Assembly (NCBI GenBank): GCA_003164135.1 | Contig: PLSD01000018.1 | Location: 1 to 61,065 of the forward strand | From: Acetobacteraceae bacterium | Lineage (GTDB): Bacteria; Pseudomonadota; Alphaproteobacteria; Acetobacterales; Acetobacteraceae | DNA: 61,065 bases | Reading direction: 5' to 3' | Shown here: positions 24,367 to 33,173 of the stretch, one piece after another | Layout: every line of letters starts with the position of its first letter | Numbering within the stretch: position 1 is the stretch's first letter | Translations under genes and position numbers: made by a program | The notes under the pieces: generated by a model | The model's database searches: none | Told to the model about the DNA's origin: nothing | Seen by the model: only the letters and a program-made list of their open reading frames with translations

Positions 24367-25268
24367 ATCGTCGCCTCCCCCTCGCCGCCAATCTTGCGCG
24401 TCAGCACCCTGAAGGCCACCAGCCCAGCGCCGGTAAACACCAGCATGATAATGGTCAGCGCCGCGCCATAAGGCCAGTCCGGCGTTTCAGTGAACTGGTT
24501 AGCGATCAGCGAGCCGATCATCAGCGCCCGGTCACCGCCCAGCAGTTGCGGCACCACGTAGTCACCGAACGCCGGAATGGCGACGAAGATAACACCCGAG
24601 AGCAGCCCCGGCACCGTTTGCGGAAACACCGTATGCCAGAACAACCGCAGACCCGAAGCGTATAAATCCCGCCCCGCCTCCACCAGCGTCCAGTCCAGCT
24701 TCTCCGCCGAGGCGTACAATGGCACGATCATATATGGCAGGTAGTTGTACGCCAGCCCCGTCGTCACCGCAAAACTACCAGGCGCAATCCCCAAATCCGG
24801 CGGCACAATCCCCAGCCAATGCGCCACCCAGGTCACCGGCGCATTGGGGCCCAGCAACTCCAGCCACGCGTAGGTGCGCACCACCTGGTTGGTCCAAGAC
24901 GGCAAAATAATGAACAACAGCAACAACGGCCGCACCGAGGCCGGCCGCGTCATAATAAAAAACACCAGCGGATATGAGAGCAGCGCCGTGACCACCGTGG
25001 CAATCCCCGCCTGCTGCACCGAGCGCAGGAAAATAATGATATTCCCGTCATCCCACCCCAGCAGCGAATACCCCGCCACCTGCTGGAACGGCGTGGTGGA
25101 CAGCGGCAGCACCGGGTTGCCGTAGTCATCGGCCGAGAAAAACCCGATCCCCAGCAGCACCGCGCTCGGGATCAGCAAAAACAGCACAATCCAGAACAAC
25201 CCCGGCCCGGAGGTGATCCACAGCCGTATGGCGCGCGACCGCGCCTCGCCCTGCGCCGCGGTCCTCAT
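24363..25268 (-). CDS. potB: Polyamine ABC transporter permease (PotB/PotH type)
   Basis: A 301-residue inner-membrane permease. The first helix is GLFWIVLFLLIPSAVLLGIG; the EAA loop is EAGRDLYASG. It heterodimerises with the PotC-type protein. Both ends overlap neighbours by 4 bp (ATGA type), which indicates a coupled operon. Confidence 0.9.
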   Translation of the reverse strand: MRTAAQGEARSRAIRLWITSGPGLFWIVLFLLIPSAVLLGIGFFSADDYGNPVLPLSTTPFQQVAGYSLLGWDDGNIIIFLRSVQQAGIATVVTALLSYPLVFFIMTRPASVRPLLLLFIILPSWTNQVVRTYAWLELLGPNAPVTWVAHWLGIVPPDLGIAPGSFAVTTGLAYNYLPYMIVPLYASAEKLDWTLVEAGRDLYASGLRLFWHTVFPQTVPGLLSGVIFVAIPAFGDYVVPQLLGGDRALMIGSLIANQFTETPDWPYGAALTIIMLVFTGAGLVAFRVLTRKIGGEGEATI

Positions 25269-26371
25269 GGCTCTATCAGCATGATGTTATCCGGCTTCAA
25301 CTCCACCGCCACCGCTTCCCCCGGCCGCCAGCTCCGCTCCGCTGCCTGGTTATTGGTATCCAGCGCCAGCACGAACCCGCCGCCGGCCAGCTCGATCCGG
25401 TACTGCGTCGAGGCCCCCATATAAATCGCCTCATGCACCGTGCCGGGAAACACATTCGGCTGGCCCTGCGGCGCATGCGTATCGTTATAAATCCACACCT
25501 TCTCCGGCCGGATCATCGCCATCCGCGCCGCACCTATCTCCGCGGCAATCTGCAACGTCCCAATCGGTGCCGCCGCCGCCCCGCCGCCCAACGGATTAAT
25601 CGCCCAGATATTCGAGAGCCCCAGAAACTCCGCGACAAACACATTGCGCGGCTTCTCGTACACATCCAGCACCGGGCCTACCTGCTGCAACTGGCCGCGC
25701 GACATCACGCCAATCCGGTCGGACATAACCAGCGCCTCATGCTGGTCATGCGTGACGAAAATAAACGTCATCCCCAGCCGCTTCTGCATGCGCAGCAGCT
25801 CAATCTGCAATTCCGCCCGCAGTTTCGCATCCAGCGCCGAAAGCGGCTCATCCAGCAGCACCACCTCCGGCTCGTTCACCAGCGCTCGCGCCAGCGCCAC
25901 CCGCTGCCGCTGCCCACCAGAAAGCTGCCCCGCGTTACGCGTCGCGAACTGCCCAATCTGCAGCAGCTCCATCATCGCATCCACGCGTTTTTTGCGTTCC
26001 GGCTTCTTCACGCCCTTCATGCGCAGCCCAAACCCAATATTCTGCTCCACGTTCAAATGCGGAAACAGCGCGTAGGACTGGAACACCGTATTCACCGCGC
26101 GCTGATACGCCGGCACGTCCTGCATCTCCTTACCCGAGATCAAAATCCGCCCCGCATCGGGCGTCTCAAACCCCGCGATCATGCGCAGCAGCGTGGTTTT
26201 CCCGCATCCGGAAGGCCCCAGCAGGGTAAAAAACTCCCCCGCGCGAATTTCCAGGTCGATGTGGTCCACCGCCGGAATGCTCCCGGCGAAAATTCTGGTA
26301 ATGCCGGAAAGCGAAATCGCCCCCCGCGCGGCCTGCACCGGCGCCGCCGGACTCGTCACCACCCCGGACAT
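25265..26371 (-). CDS. potA: Polyamine ABC transporter ATP-binding protein (PotA/PotG type)
   Basis: A ~368-residue ABC ATPase: Walker A GPSGCGKTTLLRM, Q-loop TVFQSYALFPHLNV, signature LSGGQRQRVALARAL, Walker B VVLLDEPLSALD and the switch His in FVTHDQHEALV. A C-terminal TOBE-like domain (MIRPEKVWIYND) follows. ATG 26371 is chosen over GTG 26377 as AGGG lies 9 bp before it. First gene of the operon, divergent from the PuuR-like regulator. Confidence 0.92.
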   Translation of the reverse strand: MSGVVTSPAAPVQAARGAISLSGITRIFAGSIPAVDHIDLEIRAGEFFTLLGPSGCGKTTLLRMIAGFETPDAGRILISGKEMQDVPAYQRAVNTVFQSYALFPHLNVEQNIGFGLRMKGVKKPERKKRVDAMMELLQIGQFATRNAGQLSGGQRQRVALARALVNEPEVVLLDEPLSALDAKLRAELQIELLRMQKRLGMTFIFVTHDQHEALVMSDRIGVMSRGQLQQVGPVLDVYEKPRNVFVAEFLGLSNIWAINPLGGGAAAAPIGTLQIAAEIGAARMAMIRPEKVWIYNDTHAPQGQPNVFPGTVHEAIYMGASTQYRIELAGGGFVLALDTNNQAAERSWRPGEAVAVELKPDNIMLIEP

Positions 26372-26572
26372 CAGCACCGGCCCTGGGGTCTATGGATCAA
26401 CACAGCGTCAGCCGATGGTCTGCTCAGGTGCCACGACACGCAATTCCCCGTTTTTGTTGCCCAGCCAGTCTCGCCCAAGCCGCGCGGCCCCGTCAAGAAT
26501 AATTGACCGGCCGCCCCCCATTCTCCCCCCAACAGGTTTTTTCGTTGCCGTGCGGCACATAAAAGCGTACAA

Positions 26573-26592
26573 GTGTTGATAATTCTAAACAC
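26573..26592 (+). promoter_or_regulatory. Candidate operator between the polyamine operon and its regulator
   Basis: GTGTT-N10-AACAC is a perfect 5-bp inverted repeat in an AT-rich stretch (GATAATTCTA in the spacer), 15 bp before the regulator start. It is the only clear palindrome in the 230-bp divergent gap and fits an Xre/PuuR-type dimer site. Confidence 0.45.
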
Positions 26593-26607
26593 CCGGAACG
26601 CTCCCAC

Positions 26608-27174
26608 ATGCCCACCACCGCCCCCTCGGACGACATTGGCACCCGCCTGCGCATGGTCCGCCAGATCTACGGCCTCACCCAGCGCGAACTCGCCCGCCGC
26701 GCCGGCGTCACCAACGGCGCCATTTCCCTCATCGAGCAAAACCGCGTCAGCCCCTCCATTTCGTCCTTGAAGAAAATCCTCGACGGCATTCCCCTCTCCC
26801 TGGCGGATTTCTTCACCCTCAACTTCGCCGCCTCCGACCAGGTCTTCTTCACCTCCGGCGAGCTCACCGAAATCGCTTTCGGCGAGGCCGTTTCCATGCG
26901 CATGGTCGGCGGCGGCCTCAAGGAGCGCGCCCTGCAGATGCTGCAGGAAACCTACCAGCCCGGCGCCGACACCGGCGAGGAAATGCTCCGCCACCAGGGC
27001 GAGGAATGCGGCATCATCGTCTCCGGCTCCCTCGCCATAACCGTCGGCACCCAGGAGCAAACCCTCCAACCCGGTGACGCCTACTACTTCCGCTCCGACA
27101 TCCCCCACCGCTTCCGCAACCCCGGCCCTGCCCCCTGCGTCCTCATCAGCGCCAACAGCCCGCCCAGCTTCTAA
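26608..27174 (+). CDS. Xre-family regulator with cupin domain (PuuR-like)
   Basis: A 188-residue protein with an N-terminal HTH (LRMVRQIYGLTQRELARRAG then TNGAISLIEQNRVSPSISS) and a C-terminal cupin (GEECGIIVSGSLAITVG, then LQPGDAYYFRSDIPHRFRN). PuuR, the repressor of putrescine catabolism, has this plan; the divergent polyamine transporter and gamma-glutamyl ligase support the assignment. Its ligand is probably putrescine or a gamma-glutamyl derivative (inference). Confidence 0.88.
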   Translation: MPTTAPSDDIGTRLRMVRQIYGLTQRELARRAGVTNGAISLIEQNRVSPSISSLKKILDGIPLSLADFFTLNFAASDQVFFTSGELTEIAFGEAVSMRMVGGGLKERALQMLQETYQPGADTGEEMLRHQGEECGIIVSGSLAITVGTQEQTLQPGDAYYFRSDIPHRFRNPGPAPCVLISANSPPSF

Positions 27175-27217
27175 ACCCCGGGCCGGCTCGCTAATCACGC
27201 TTCCGTTTATTGTAAAT

Positions 27218-27259
27218 TTTACCTAAATCCTTTAAGAATTTACCTAAACCCTTTAAGAA
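27218..27259 (+). repeat. Tandem 21-bp direct repeat upstream of the TadE-like genes
   Basis: Two adjacent 21-bp copies (27218-27238 and 27239-27259) differ at only one position: each is TTTACCTAAA followed by (T/C)CCTTTAAGAA. They start about 50-90 bp before the first pilus gene and may be a paired regulator-binding site. Confidence 0.8.
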
Positions 27260-27309
27260 AAAGAGTTTATGGAGATTTAGCAACCCATATCTGCATTGGG
27301 ACATCGACG

Positions 27310-27900
27310 ATGTTAATACGCTTGTTCACACGGCAACCGCCTCTCATGTCAACCGCCCGCCCCGGGGTGACGCACCGGTTCTTGCGTGACAAAAAGGCCG
27401 ACACGGCGGTCGAATTTGCCCTGATCGGCGCCGCCTTCTTTCTGTTCATATTCGGCATTTTCGTAGTCTCCCTCGACCAGTTTTTACAGATGACGCTGGA
27501 CGACTCGGTCCGCAACGCCGCGCGCGAGGTGGAAATCGGCCAGATCACCGACGGCGGCGATTTTCTCACGGCGGTCTGCAACGAATTCGGTATCGCGGCG
27601 CCCTATTGCACCTCCACCCTCCAGTATTCGGTACAAACCAGCGGCTATTTTGGCGGGATTACGCCCGCGACACTATCCGCCGGCGGCACGTTGTCCCCTG
27701 GCAACACGTTCCAGGTGCTAAATTCAACCTTGCCGATCCCGCCAACGCCGTCTTCGGCGGGCGTACCCGGCGCGGCGCAATTTCTTCTCGTCCAGGTGGC
27801 CTACCCGCTGCCGTTTAAAATTTTGGCGGTGCCGGGTGGCGTGGCGACCGAAAACGGCACGCCCTCGCTGCTTTCAACCGTGGCATCGGCAATGGAGTAA
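27310..27900 (+). CDS. TadE-like pilus-assembly protein
   Basis: A 196-residue protein with the Tad pseudopilin N-terminus: a positively charged stretch, then TAVEFALIGAAFFLFIFGIF, where the Glu at +5 of the hydrophobic helix is typical of prepilin-peptidase substrates. The rest is Gly/Thr/Pro-rich and probably outside the membrane. TadE/F-type proteins help assemble Flp pili. No tadA, cpaB or flp gene is in the window, so the rest of the machine must lie elsewhere. Confidence 0.8.
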   Translation: MLIRLFTRQPPLMSTARPGVTHRFLRDKKADTAVEFALIGAAFFLFIFGIFVVSLDQFLQMTLDDSVRNAAREVEIGQITDGGDFLTAVCNEFGIAAPYCTSTLQYSVQTSGYFGGITPATLSAGGTLSPGNTFQVLNSTLPIPPTPSSAGVPGAAQFLLVQVAYPLPFKILAVPGGVATENGTPSLLSTVASAME

Positions 27901-27902
27901 TA

Positions 27903-28751
27903 ATGTTGCGCAACGTATTCCGGAACAGACTATTCCAGCACAGGCTATTCCAGCACAAACTCGGCCGGCGGAGCATCGCGGCCGTTGAATTTGCGCTGGT
28001 TATGCCCTTGCTTCTGGTTATGTTCATTGGCACCATCGAGGTGCTCACGCTCTACCGCACCGAGGCAAAGTTGAATGCGGTGGCCTTTAACGTGGCGCAA
28101 GAGATTTCCATCTCGCAATCGGTTTCAACTGACCCTGAATCCAACGAACCGCTCCAGCCCGTGAACGCCCCCAACCCGGCGACCGCGGACTCATCCACCG
28201 AGAACGTCGTCTCCCTGAACGACCTCTGCCAGGGGGCCGTTTTAGGCATGTCGCCGTTCCCCGCGGCTGGCATGACCATAGCCATCGCCAGCATCACCGA
28301 GGAAGCTGGACCAGCTGGCATGCCCCAAACCTCGTCCGCCTACTCTGGCGGCGCCACCAGCGGCCCGTATTTTGACGAGTGGGAATCCGACAGTACCGTC
28401 GCAGCCGGCGGCACCTGCACAACCCCCACAAACGCGACTTCACCTACCATGATCCTCTCCGGCACTGGCGCGTCCGCGCCCATCACAATCGCCATGCCCC
28501 CCTCATCAACCAGCTTGATTGCCTACCCCTGTGACAATGCAATCATCGTCCAGGTCAGCGTGCCCTACGCCGGCATCACGGGCCTGATCCTGCAAAGCCG
28601 TCCAACCTTGACGCAGACCGCCTACCTTCGCTGGCGCCCGGCACTCCCCACCACCGAGCTGCAATGCACCGGCTGCACCTTGGTGCCTTCCGCCTCCGAC
28701 CAGTCAGCACAGCAAATCTGTAATGCCAACAACACCCAAGCCTACAATTAA
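27903..28751 (+). CDS. TadE/TadG-like pilus-assembly protein
   Basis: A 282-residue protein with an N-terminal RRSIAAVEFALVMPLLLVMF helix, again the TadE-type motif, followed by a Ser/Thr/Pro-rich extracytoplasmic domain with several Cys near the C-terminus (LQCTGC). The first gene's stop is 2 bp upstream, so they are coupled. The N-terminal basic segment contains a duplicated FQHRLFQH motif. Confidence 0.8.
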   Translation: MLRNVFRNRLFQHRLFQHKLGRRSIAAVEFALVMPLLLVMFIGTIEVLTLYRTEAKLNAVAFNVAQEISISQSVSTDPESNEPLQPVNAPNPATADSSTENVVSLNDLCQGAVLGMSPFPAAGMTIAIASITEEAGPAGMPQTSSAYSGGATSGPYFDEWESDSTVAAGGTCTTPTNATSPTMILSGTGASAPITIAMPPSSTSLIAYPCDNAIIVQVSVPYAGITGLILQSRPTLTQTAYLRWRPALPTTELQCTGCTLVPSASDQSAQQICNANNTQAYN

Positions 28752-28763
28752 GGAGATCCGAAA

Positions 28764-31049
28764 ATGCTCGCTTCCTTAATAAAAAAGATATTCCGCGACA
28801 AAAGGGCCGCCACGGCGGTGGCCCTGGCCATTATGACCATCCCCCTGCTGATCGCGGCCGGCGCCGCGGTCGATTTTGCCCGGATCGCCTCCGCGCGCAC
28901 CTTGCTGCAGGCCGCCGTGGACAGTGCCGCGAGCGCCGCGGGCGGCGCATGGCAAATGTCTGAATCCAGCACCCAAGCTAATCAGATCGCCACATTTGTA
29001 TTCAACAGCACCGGCGCGCAGTTGCCGAATTTTGTCACGGTCCAACCGGACGCTGATGGCAATAAGCCCACCGTTACGCTTGCCTGCACGGGAACCCCCG
29101 CAGCCACCGGCTCCACGCCCAGCCAATGCGGCGGCACTGCCCCGTTTTCAACCACATTGTTCGCCAACTGCACCAAAGGCGTTGAGTATTGCGTCCAGGT
29201 GACGGCTACCGTCACACTGAATAATTCCATCCTTGGCTTTCTGATCCCATCCGAAGTTCTCACCGCCTCCGCTTACGATTCTGTCGGGTACGGGTACAGC
29301 CAGAATTCGGTCCCCATTCCCGCGGGGGCGGGGTTCAACTCGGCGGGTGACTATAACGTTGGCGCCGCCTACGCCGTGCCAATGGACGGCCCGGGCGGCA
29401 CACCTGATTACAATAAAATGCCAAACGCCAACTCCAAATGCAGCTCCACACCACAACTCTCCACCTTCGCCAAAAATGGGGTTTATGCCCCGGCGGCAGG
29501 CGTTACAGCCTGCAACTACCTCTTTATCGCGGATTCCGCCGGAAACACCGGCACCGGCGGCACACTTGCGCTCTCGCAAAACCAGCCGATTGCCTTCGCT
29601 TATTCCAATAAAACCGGAGGAAATGGCTACACCAGTTCAAATTACACCACCAGCACCACGAATCTGATGATCTCCACGGGCTCTAGTTCGAGCGGCTTTA
29701 TTTACTACCCGAACGGTTCGGCGGTCCTAGGTCCCGGCACCCCGGCGGTTACCTGTACGGCCGCTCAGACAAATTGCACGCCTCAACCGGAAGGGCCGCC
29801 AACCAGCACGCCGCTATTGGCCAAATGTCCGGACCATACGTTGTATGGGTCGCTTGACAGCAATAATGATGGCGCGCCGCTATCGGATAGCTTGAACATC
29901 TATTCCTCGGCTTACGAGATGCTCGGCGAGCCGCCGACCTATGAAACCAACCATGTGCTGACACCGTTTGTGTCAACCCTCGTCAACACCCAAACCATCA
30001 ACGGCCAGACTTACTACGTAAGAGCCGTCTGCCCGAATTACCCCACCACGGGCACGCAAATCAGCGCCCCTGTCAGCGCCGCTTACGGCAGCTTTGCGGG
30101 TGCGAATGCATTCTCCTCCTGGTTCCCGGGTAAGCCCTTCACGGACAGCGCAGCCGCCCCGGCTACGGATTCGAGCGGAAATGCCATAACCACCGGCATC
30201 GGAGATATTTTCCCGCCAACCGTTGGCGGCTGCACACCGGCCACCAATTCATCCGACGGTGGCGTCACGCCGGCAAGTGACGACCCCTGGTGGGGCTGGA
30301 GTCCGTCGAACATTAACCCGGGTAATTGTACAACCCCGCAATCAGCTAATTACACTAATTGCGCACTGATCATTGAACCATTGGGAACGAGTGCTCCCAC
30401 GGATAGCAACGGCGTGGTGCTCATGCCGGATTATTATAACACGATCGAGACCCCAACCGGCACGGTTCTGGCACTCGACCCGGTCTACGATGGCATGACC
30501 TACGTTGACCCCGTGACCGGCGTAACCGTCGTGAACAACGATCCCGCGTTCATCTCTGGTGTTCAAGATGGATACACGCCCACCAACACGACCCCGGCGA
30601 GCGTAACGATTACAAACGCCACCACGACACATGGCAGCACCACCCCACTTTATGCCAACACGAAGTATGTCGGAGACATCCTCGTCACCCAAATCCCCGA
30701 TAAAAACGGCAACAAACCAGGGCTGGACCACAATCCCCCACTGGGAACCTCGCACCAATGCTATAATCCATCGGTAGCGACCCAGAACCACGGCTACATC
30801 CCGCCTGGTAGTTCCACGGTCGCCAAGGGGTACACAGCCAGCGGCCGTGCGGTCGACGCGATCCAAAATCCGCAATTGGGGGCTGTTGTCTGCAACTCCA
30901 ATCCGCCGCAGGCTTATGCGTTATACTGGAACGACCTCGGAACCTATGAAGCAGACGACCTTGGCTACTGGAACGATTCCTATCCGTTCGAATGTTCCGT
31001 GCCCCCTATAACCAACGCAGGCGGCGGGTCGTCGCTCCTATCCGGATAA
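28764..31049 (+). CDS. Large TadG-like pilus-assembly protein
   Basis: A 761-residue protein. The N-terminus KRAATAVALAIMTIPLLIAA with AAVDFARIASARTLLQAAVD is the TadG signature (Flp pilus assembly). The long C-terminal region is rich in Asn, Thr, Gly, Pro and contains scattered Cys pairs; I see no vWA MIDAS motif, unlike many TadG proteins. A good Shine-Dalgarno (AAGGAG) precedes the ATG. It probably acts at the envelope in assembly or as a surface adhesin. Confidence 0.8.
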   Translation: MLASLIKKIFRDKRAATAVALAIMTIPLLIAAGAAVDFARIASARTLLQAAVDSAASAAGGAWQMSESSTQANQIATFVFNSTGAQLPNFVTVQPDADGNKPTVTLACTGTPAATGSTPSQCGGTAPFSTTLFANCTKGVEYCVQVTATVTLNNSILGFLIPSEVLTASAYDSVGYGYSQNSVPIPAGAGFNSAGDYNVGAAYAVPMDGPGGTPDYNKMPNANSKCSSTPQLSTFAKNGVYAPAAGVTACNYLFIADSAGNTGTGGTLALSQNQPIAFAYSNKTGGNGYTSSNYTTSTTNLMISTGSSSSGFIYYPNGSAVLGPGTPAVTCTAAQTNCTPQPEGPPTSTPLLAKCPDHTLYGSLDSNNDGAPLSDSLNIYSSAYEMLGEPPTYETNHVLTPFVSTLVNTQTINGQTYYVRAVCPNYPTTGTQISAPVSAAYGSFAGANAFSSWFPGKPFTDSAAAPATDSSGNAITTGIGDIFPPTVGGCTPATNSSDGGVTPASDDPWWGWSPSNINPGNCTTPQSANYTNCALIIEPLGTSAPTDSNGVVLMPDYYNTIETPTGTVLALDPVYDGMTYVDPVTGVTVVNNDPAFISGVQDGYTPTNTTPASVTITNATTTHGSTTPLYANTKYVGDILVTQIPDKNGNKPGLDHNPPLGTSHQCYNPSVATQNHGYIPPGSSTVAKGYTASGRAVDAIQNPQLGAVVCNSNPPQAYALYWNDLGTYEADDLGYWNDSYPFECSVPPITNAGGGSSLLSG

Positions 31050-31062
31050 CATGGCCCCATGA

Positions 31063-31100
31063 AACCGGCCGGCTACCTGAGTCCAGGTAACCGGCCGGTT
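31063..31100. terminator. Bidirectional hairpin between convergent genes
   Basis: AACCGGCCGG (31063-31072) pairs with CCGGCCGGTT (31091-31100) and an inner ACCTG/CAGGT pair extends the stem. The U-runs are short on both sides, so termination efficiency is uncertain. It lies between the TadG-like gene and the sulfotransferase-like gene. Confidence 0.6.
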
Positions 31101-31128
31101 TGCCCCTAATAAATTGCCGCAGCAACAT

Positions 31129-31830
31129 TCAGCCGGCCAACAAACTCCCAGCGTGAGCTTCAATCTTCTTCACCTGCTCGGCGGTCAGCATCTGCTTCCA
31201 TCGGCCGATTTCACCACTCCGCCCCGCATGATGCGTATGCCATTGGGTCTTGGGGTCGAGCAAATCGCCCGAAATCGGATCCCGCAAAATATCCCGCAGC
31301 TTCGGCAGCTCCGCGATATATTTTTCAACCGCCCTCCGGCTCACCCCATCAAATATCGTTTGAATGGCATCCGCCGGCAGCTGGTAACCCAAATGCGCGG
31401 CGATAACCTGCACCGTCGCGGGGTCCTCGAAAAATCTTGTTTCGTATTGGAACAGTTTCGCCCGCCGGTCCTTGGCATACCCCCGGCATAAATCAGCGGC
31501 CGCCACGACAAAATCCAACGCCCGATCGAATTTATGGCCATGGGAGAGCATCAGAGACGTCACCGCATCACGCGGGTCGCGCATCGTAACCAGAATTTTT
31601 GCCGATCGCGCCGCCAGCTCAAGAACTGTGCCCTCATCGCTGACCTCATGCGACTTAACCAGATCAATCACATTACCCCGGCCAAAATCCTCAAAGCCAT
31701 GCTTGCCGCTAAAAAAATGCGATTGCAGCCTGTCCTGCCCCGCGGCGATATGAATTTGCCGCACGACATTAAAGGCCCAGGTCGAGGCACTGCCATACAT
31801 GCCCAGGCACCAGATCACCTGGCCAGCCAT
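31129..31830 (-). CDS. Sulfotransferase-like protein
   Basis: A ~233-residue protein with sulfotransferase features: a 5'-phosphosulfate-binding-like loop near the N-terminus (GMYGSASTWAFNVV) and the 3'-phosphate region VTMRDPRDAVTSLMLSH, which match PAPS-dependent sulfotransferases. ATG 31830 is chosen as AGGGGTGG precedes it; the longer frame from TTG 31875 overlaps the upstream gene. It is the third gene after the giant repeat protein and its heptosyltransferase, so the substrate could be a glycan on that protein (inference). Kinase or other P-loop activity is an alternative. Confidence 0.7.
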   Translation of the reverse strand: MAGQVIWCLGMYGSASTWAFNVVRQIHIAAGQDRLQSHFFSGKHGFEDFGRGNVIDLVKSHEVSDEGTVLELAARSAKILVTMRDPRDAVTSLMLSHGHKFDRALDFVVAAADLCRGYAKDRRAKLFQYETRFFEDPATVQVIAAHLGYQLPADAIQTIFDGVSRRAVEKYIAELPKLRDILRDPISGDLLDPKTQWHTHHAGRSGEIGRWKQMLTAEQVKKIEAHAGSLLAG

Positions 31831-31849
31831 ACCCACCCCTGCATTTGCA

Positions 31850-33124
31850 TCAAACCAACGGCTCCAAGGTGGCAATCACCTGTGCGGCCGTAATCAACTT
31901 CGTGCATTCAAACTGCCGCGGCGTATTAGCGTGGCGCGGGCACCACAGAAAATCCCTGTGGTCAAAACGGTGCCGGACATCATTCCAGCAGGAATTACAT
32001 GCATGGTAATTAATCACGCGATACGGCGTGGTGAATTCATTCGTCGGATGCGTAAACCCGGAAATCATCACCACCGGCACGCCCGACGCCCAGGCCAGCC
32101 AGGACAAACCACTGGAAAGGCCGATGAAGGCTTTCGCATGCCGCATCCAGCGCACCCGCTCGGCCAACGGCTTATCGCCCGTCAAATCCTCTACCCCATG
32201 CGGAATGTGGTTCCATACAATCCCACCGCCATGCACGGATTTCTGGTCGATGCACACCACCCGGTAGCCCTTGGCCTTCAGGTAACTCACAACCTCATGC
32301 CACCCGTTCGGGTTATTCCAGTATTTCGCCTGCGTCGTGCTCTGCACCGCGATACACACGTAAGGCTCATCAATCGGCGGCCCCTCGTCCACAAGCCCGA
32401 GTTTCGGCGCCACTTCCGCCGGGTCCACCCCGAGAATATATCCGGCGGTACGGTGCAGCCCAACCAGCCGGAAATCGCACGGCTGCCACACCCTGTCCTC
32501 ATCGTCGAAGAACAGACCGATGCAATACGTGGCATAATACTCTTCCGGCTTTACCTCTTCATGCGTGATGAAGTTAATCTCGGGATAGGCATCACGGTAA
32601 AGCGGAATCAGCAAAGCTGACAACGCGCACGTCAGCTTGCATTTATGCTTCTCCTGGAACTTCGCCGCATAGGGAAACCACCCCATAATGTCGCCAAGCG
32701 TGCCAACGGGAAACTGCACCAGCACTTTCTCGTTCTCGGCATTATACTCATGCTGAAAGAAAACCTTGGCATCGTCGAACACTTCAACACCGAAGCGTAT
32801 GTAATAACGCTTCGTACTATTGATAAAAGTTGCACCTGGACTGCTCTCAAACAGGATGTTTCCCGTATCCAGGTCACGCAGGCGCACCCGCCATGGTTTA
32901 CCCTCGGGTATCGCGACCCGCGCACCCAGGTTGAAATCGAACCGGATACCCAACGGTCCCGACTGTGCCGGCACCGCCGAAGGGAGCGGATAAGGCCCCT
33001 TATCCTCGGGGCTTTTGGGTGCCAGCACCTCAGGCTCGGGCTGCGCACCAGCCGAAGCACCGGCGTTCTCAACCGGCACTCCGGCCATAACGTCTGGTCC
33101 CATTATATCTTTATCCGCATTCAT
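31850..33124 (-). CDS. Autotransporter-type strand-loop-strand O-heptosyltransferase (TibC/BAHT family)
   Basis: A ~424-residue glycosyltransferase. The C-terminal Cys-rich motif HACNSCWNDVRHRFDHRDFLWCPRH ends in FECTK; it corresponds to the iron-binding finger of TibC, the enzyme that O-heptosylates serines of strand-loop-strand adhesins such as AIDA-I and TibA. GT9-like elements (VLVQFPVGTLGDIMGW, GLSSGLSWLAWASGVPVV) are also present. ATG 33124 lacks a strong Shine-Dalgarno. It lies immediately downstream of the giant repeat protein, the expected acceptor. The donor would be ADP-heptose from LPS biosynthesis. Confidence 0.88.
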   Translation of the reverse strand: MNADKDIMGPDVMAGVPVENAGASAGAQPEPEVLAPKSPEDKGPYPLPSAVPAQSGPLGIRFDFNLGARVAIPEGKPWRVRLRDLDTGNILFESSPGATFINSTKRYYIRFGVEVFDDAKVFFQHEYNAENEKVLVQFPVGTLGDIMGWFPYAAKFQEKHKCKLTCALSALLIPLYRDAYPEINFITHEEVKPEEYYATYCIGLFFDDEDRVWQPCDFRLVGLHRTAGYILGVDPAEVAPKLGLVDEGPPIDEPYVCIAVQSTTQAKYWNNPNGWHEVVSYLKAKGYRVVCIDQKSVHGGGIVWNHIPHGVEDLTGDKPLAERVRWMRHAKAFIGLSSGLSWLAWASGVPVVMISGFTHPTNEFTTPYRVINYHACNSCWNDVRHRFDHRDFLWCPRHANTPRQFECTKLITAAQVIATLEPLV

Positions 33125-33173
33125 CAAGCTAAAAGGAAAATCATCTCATACGGCCGTCATCAGAATTTTACCT

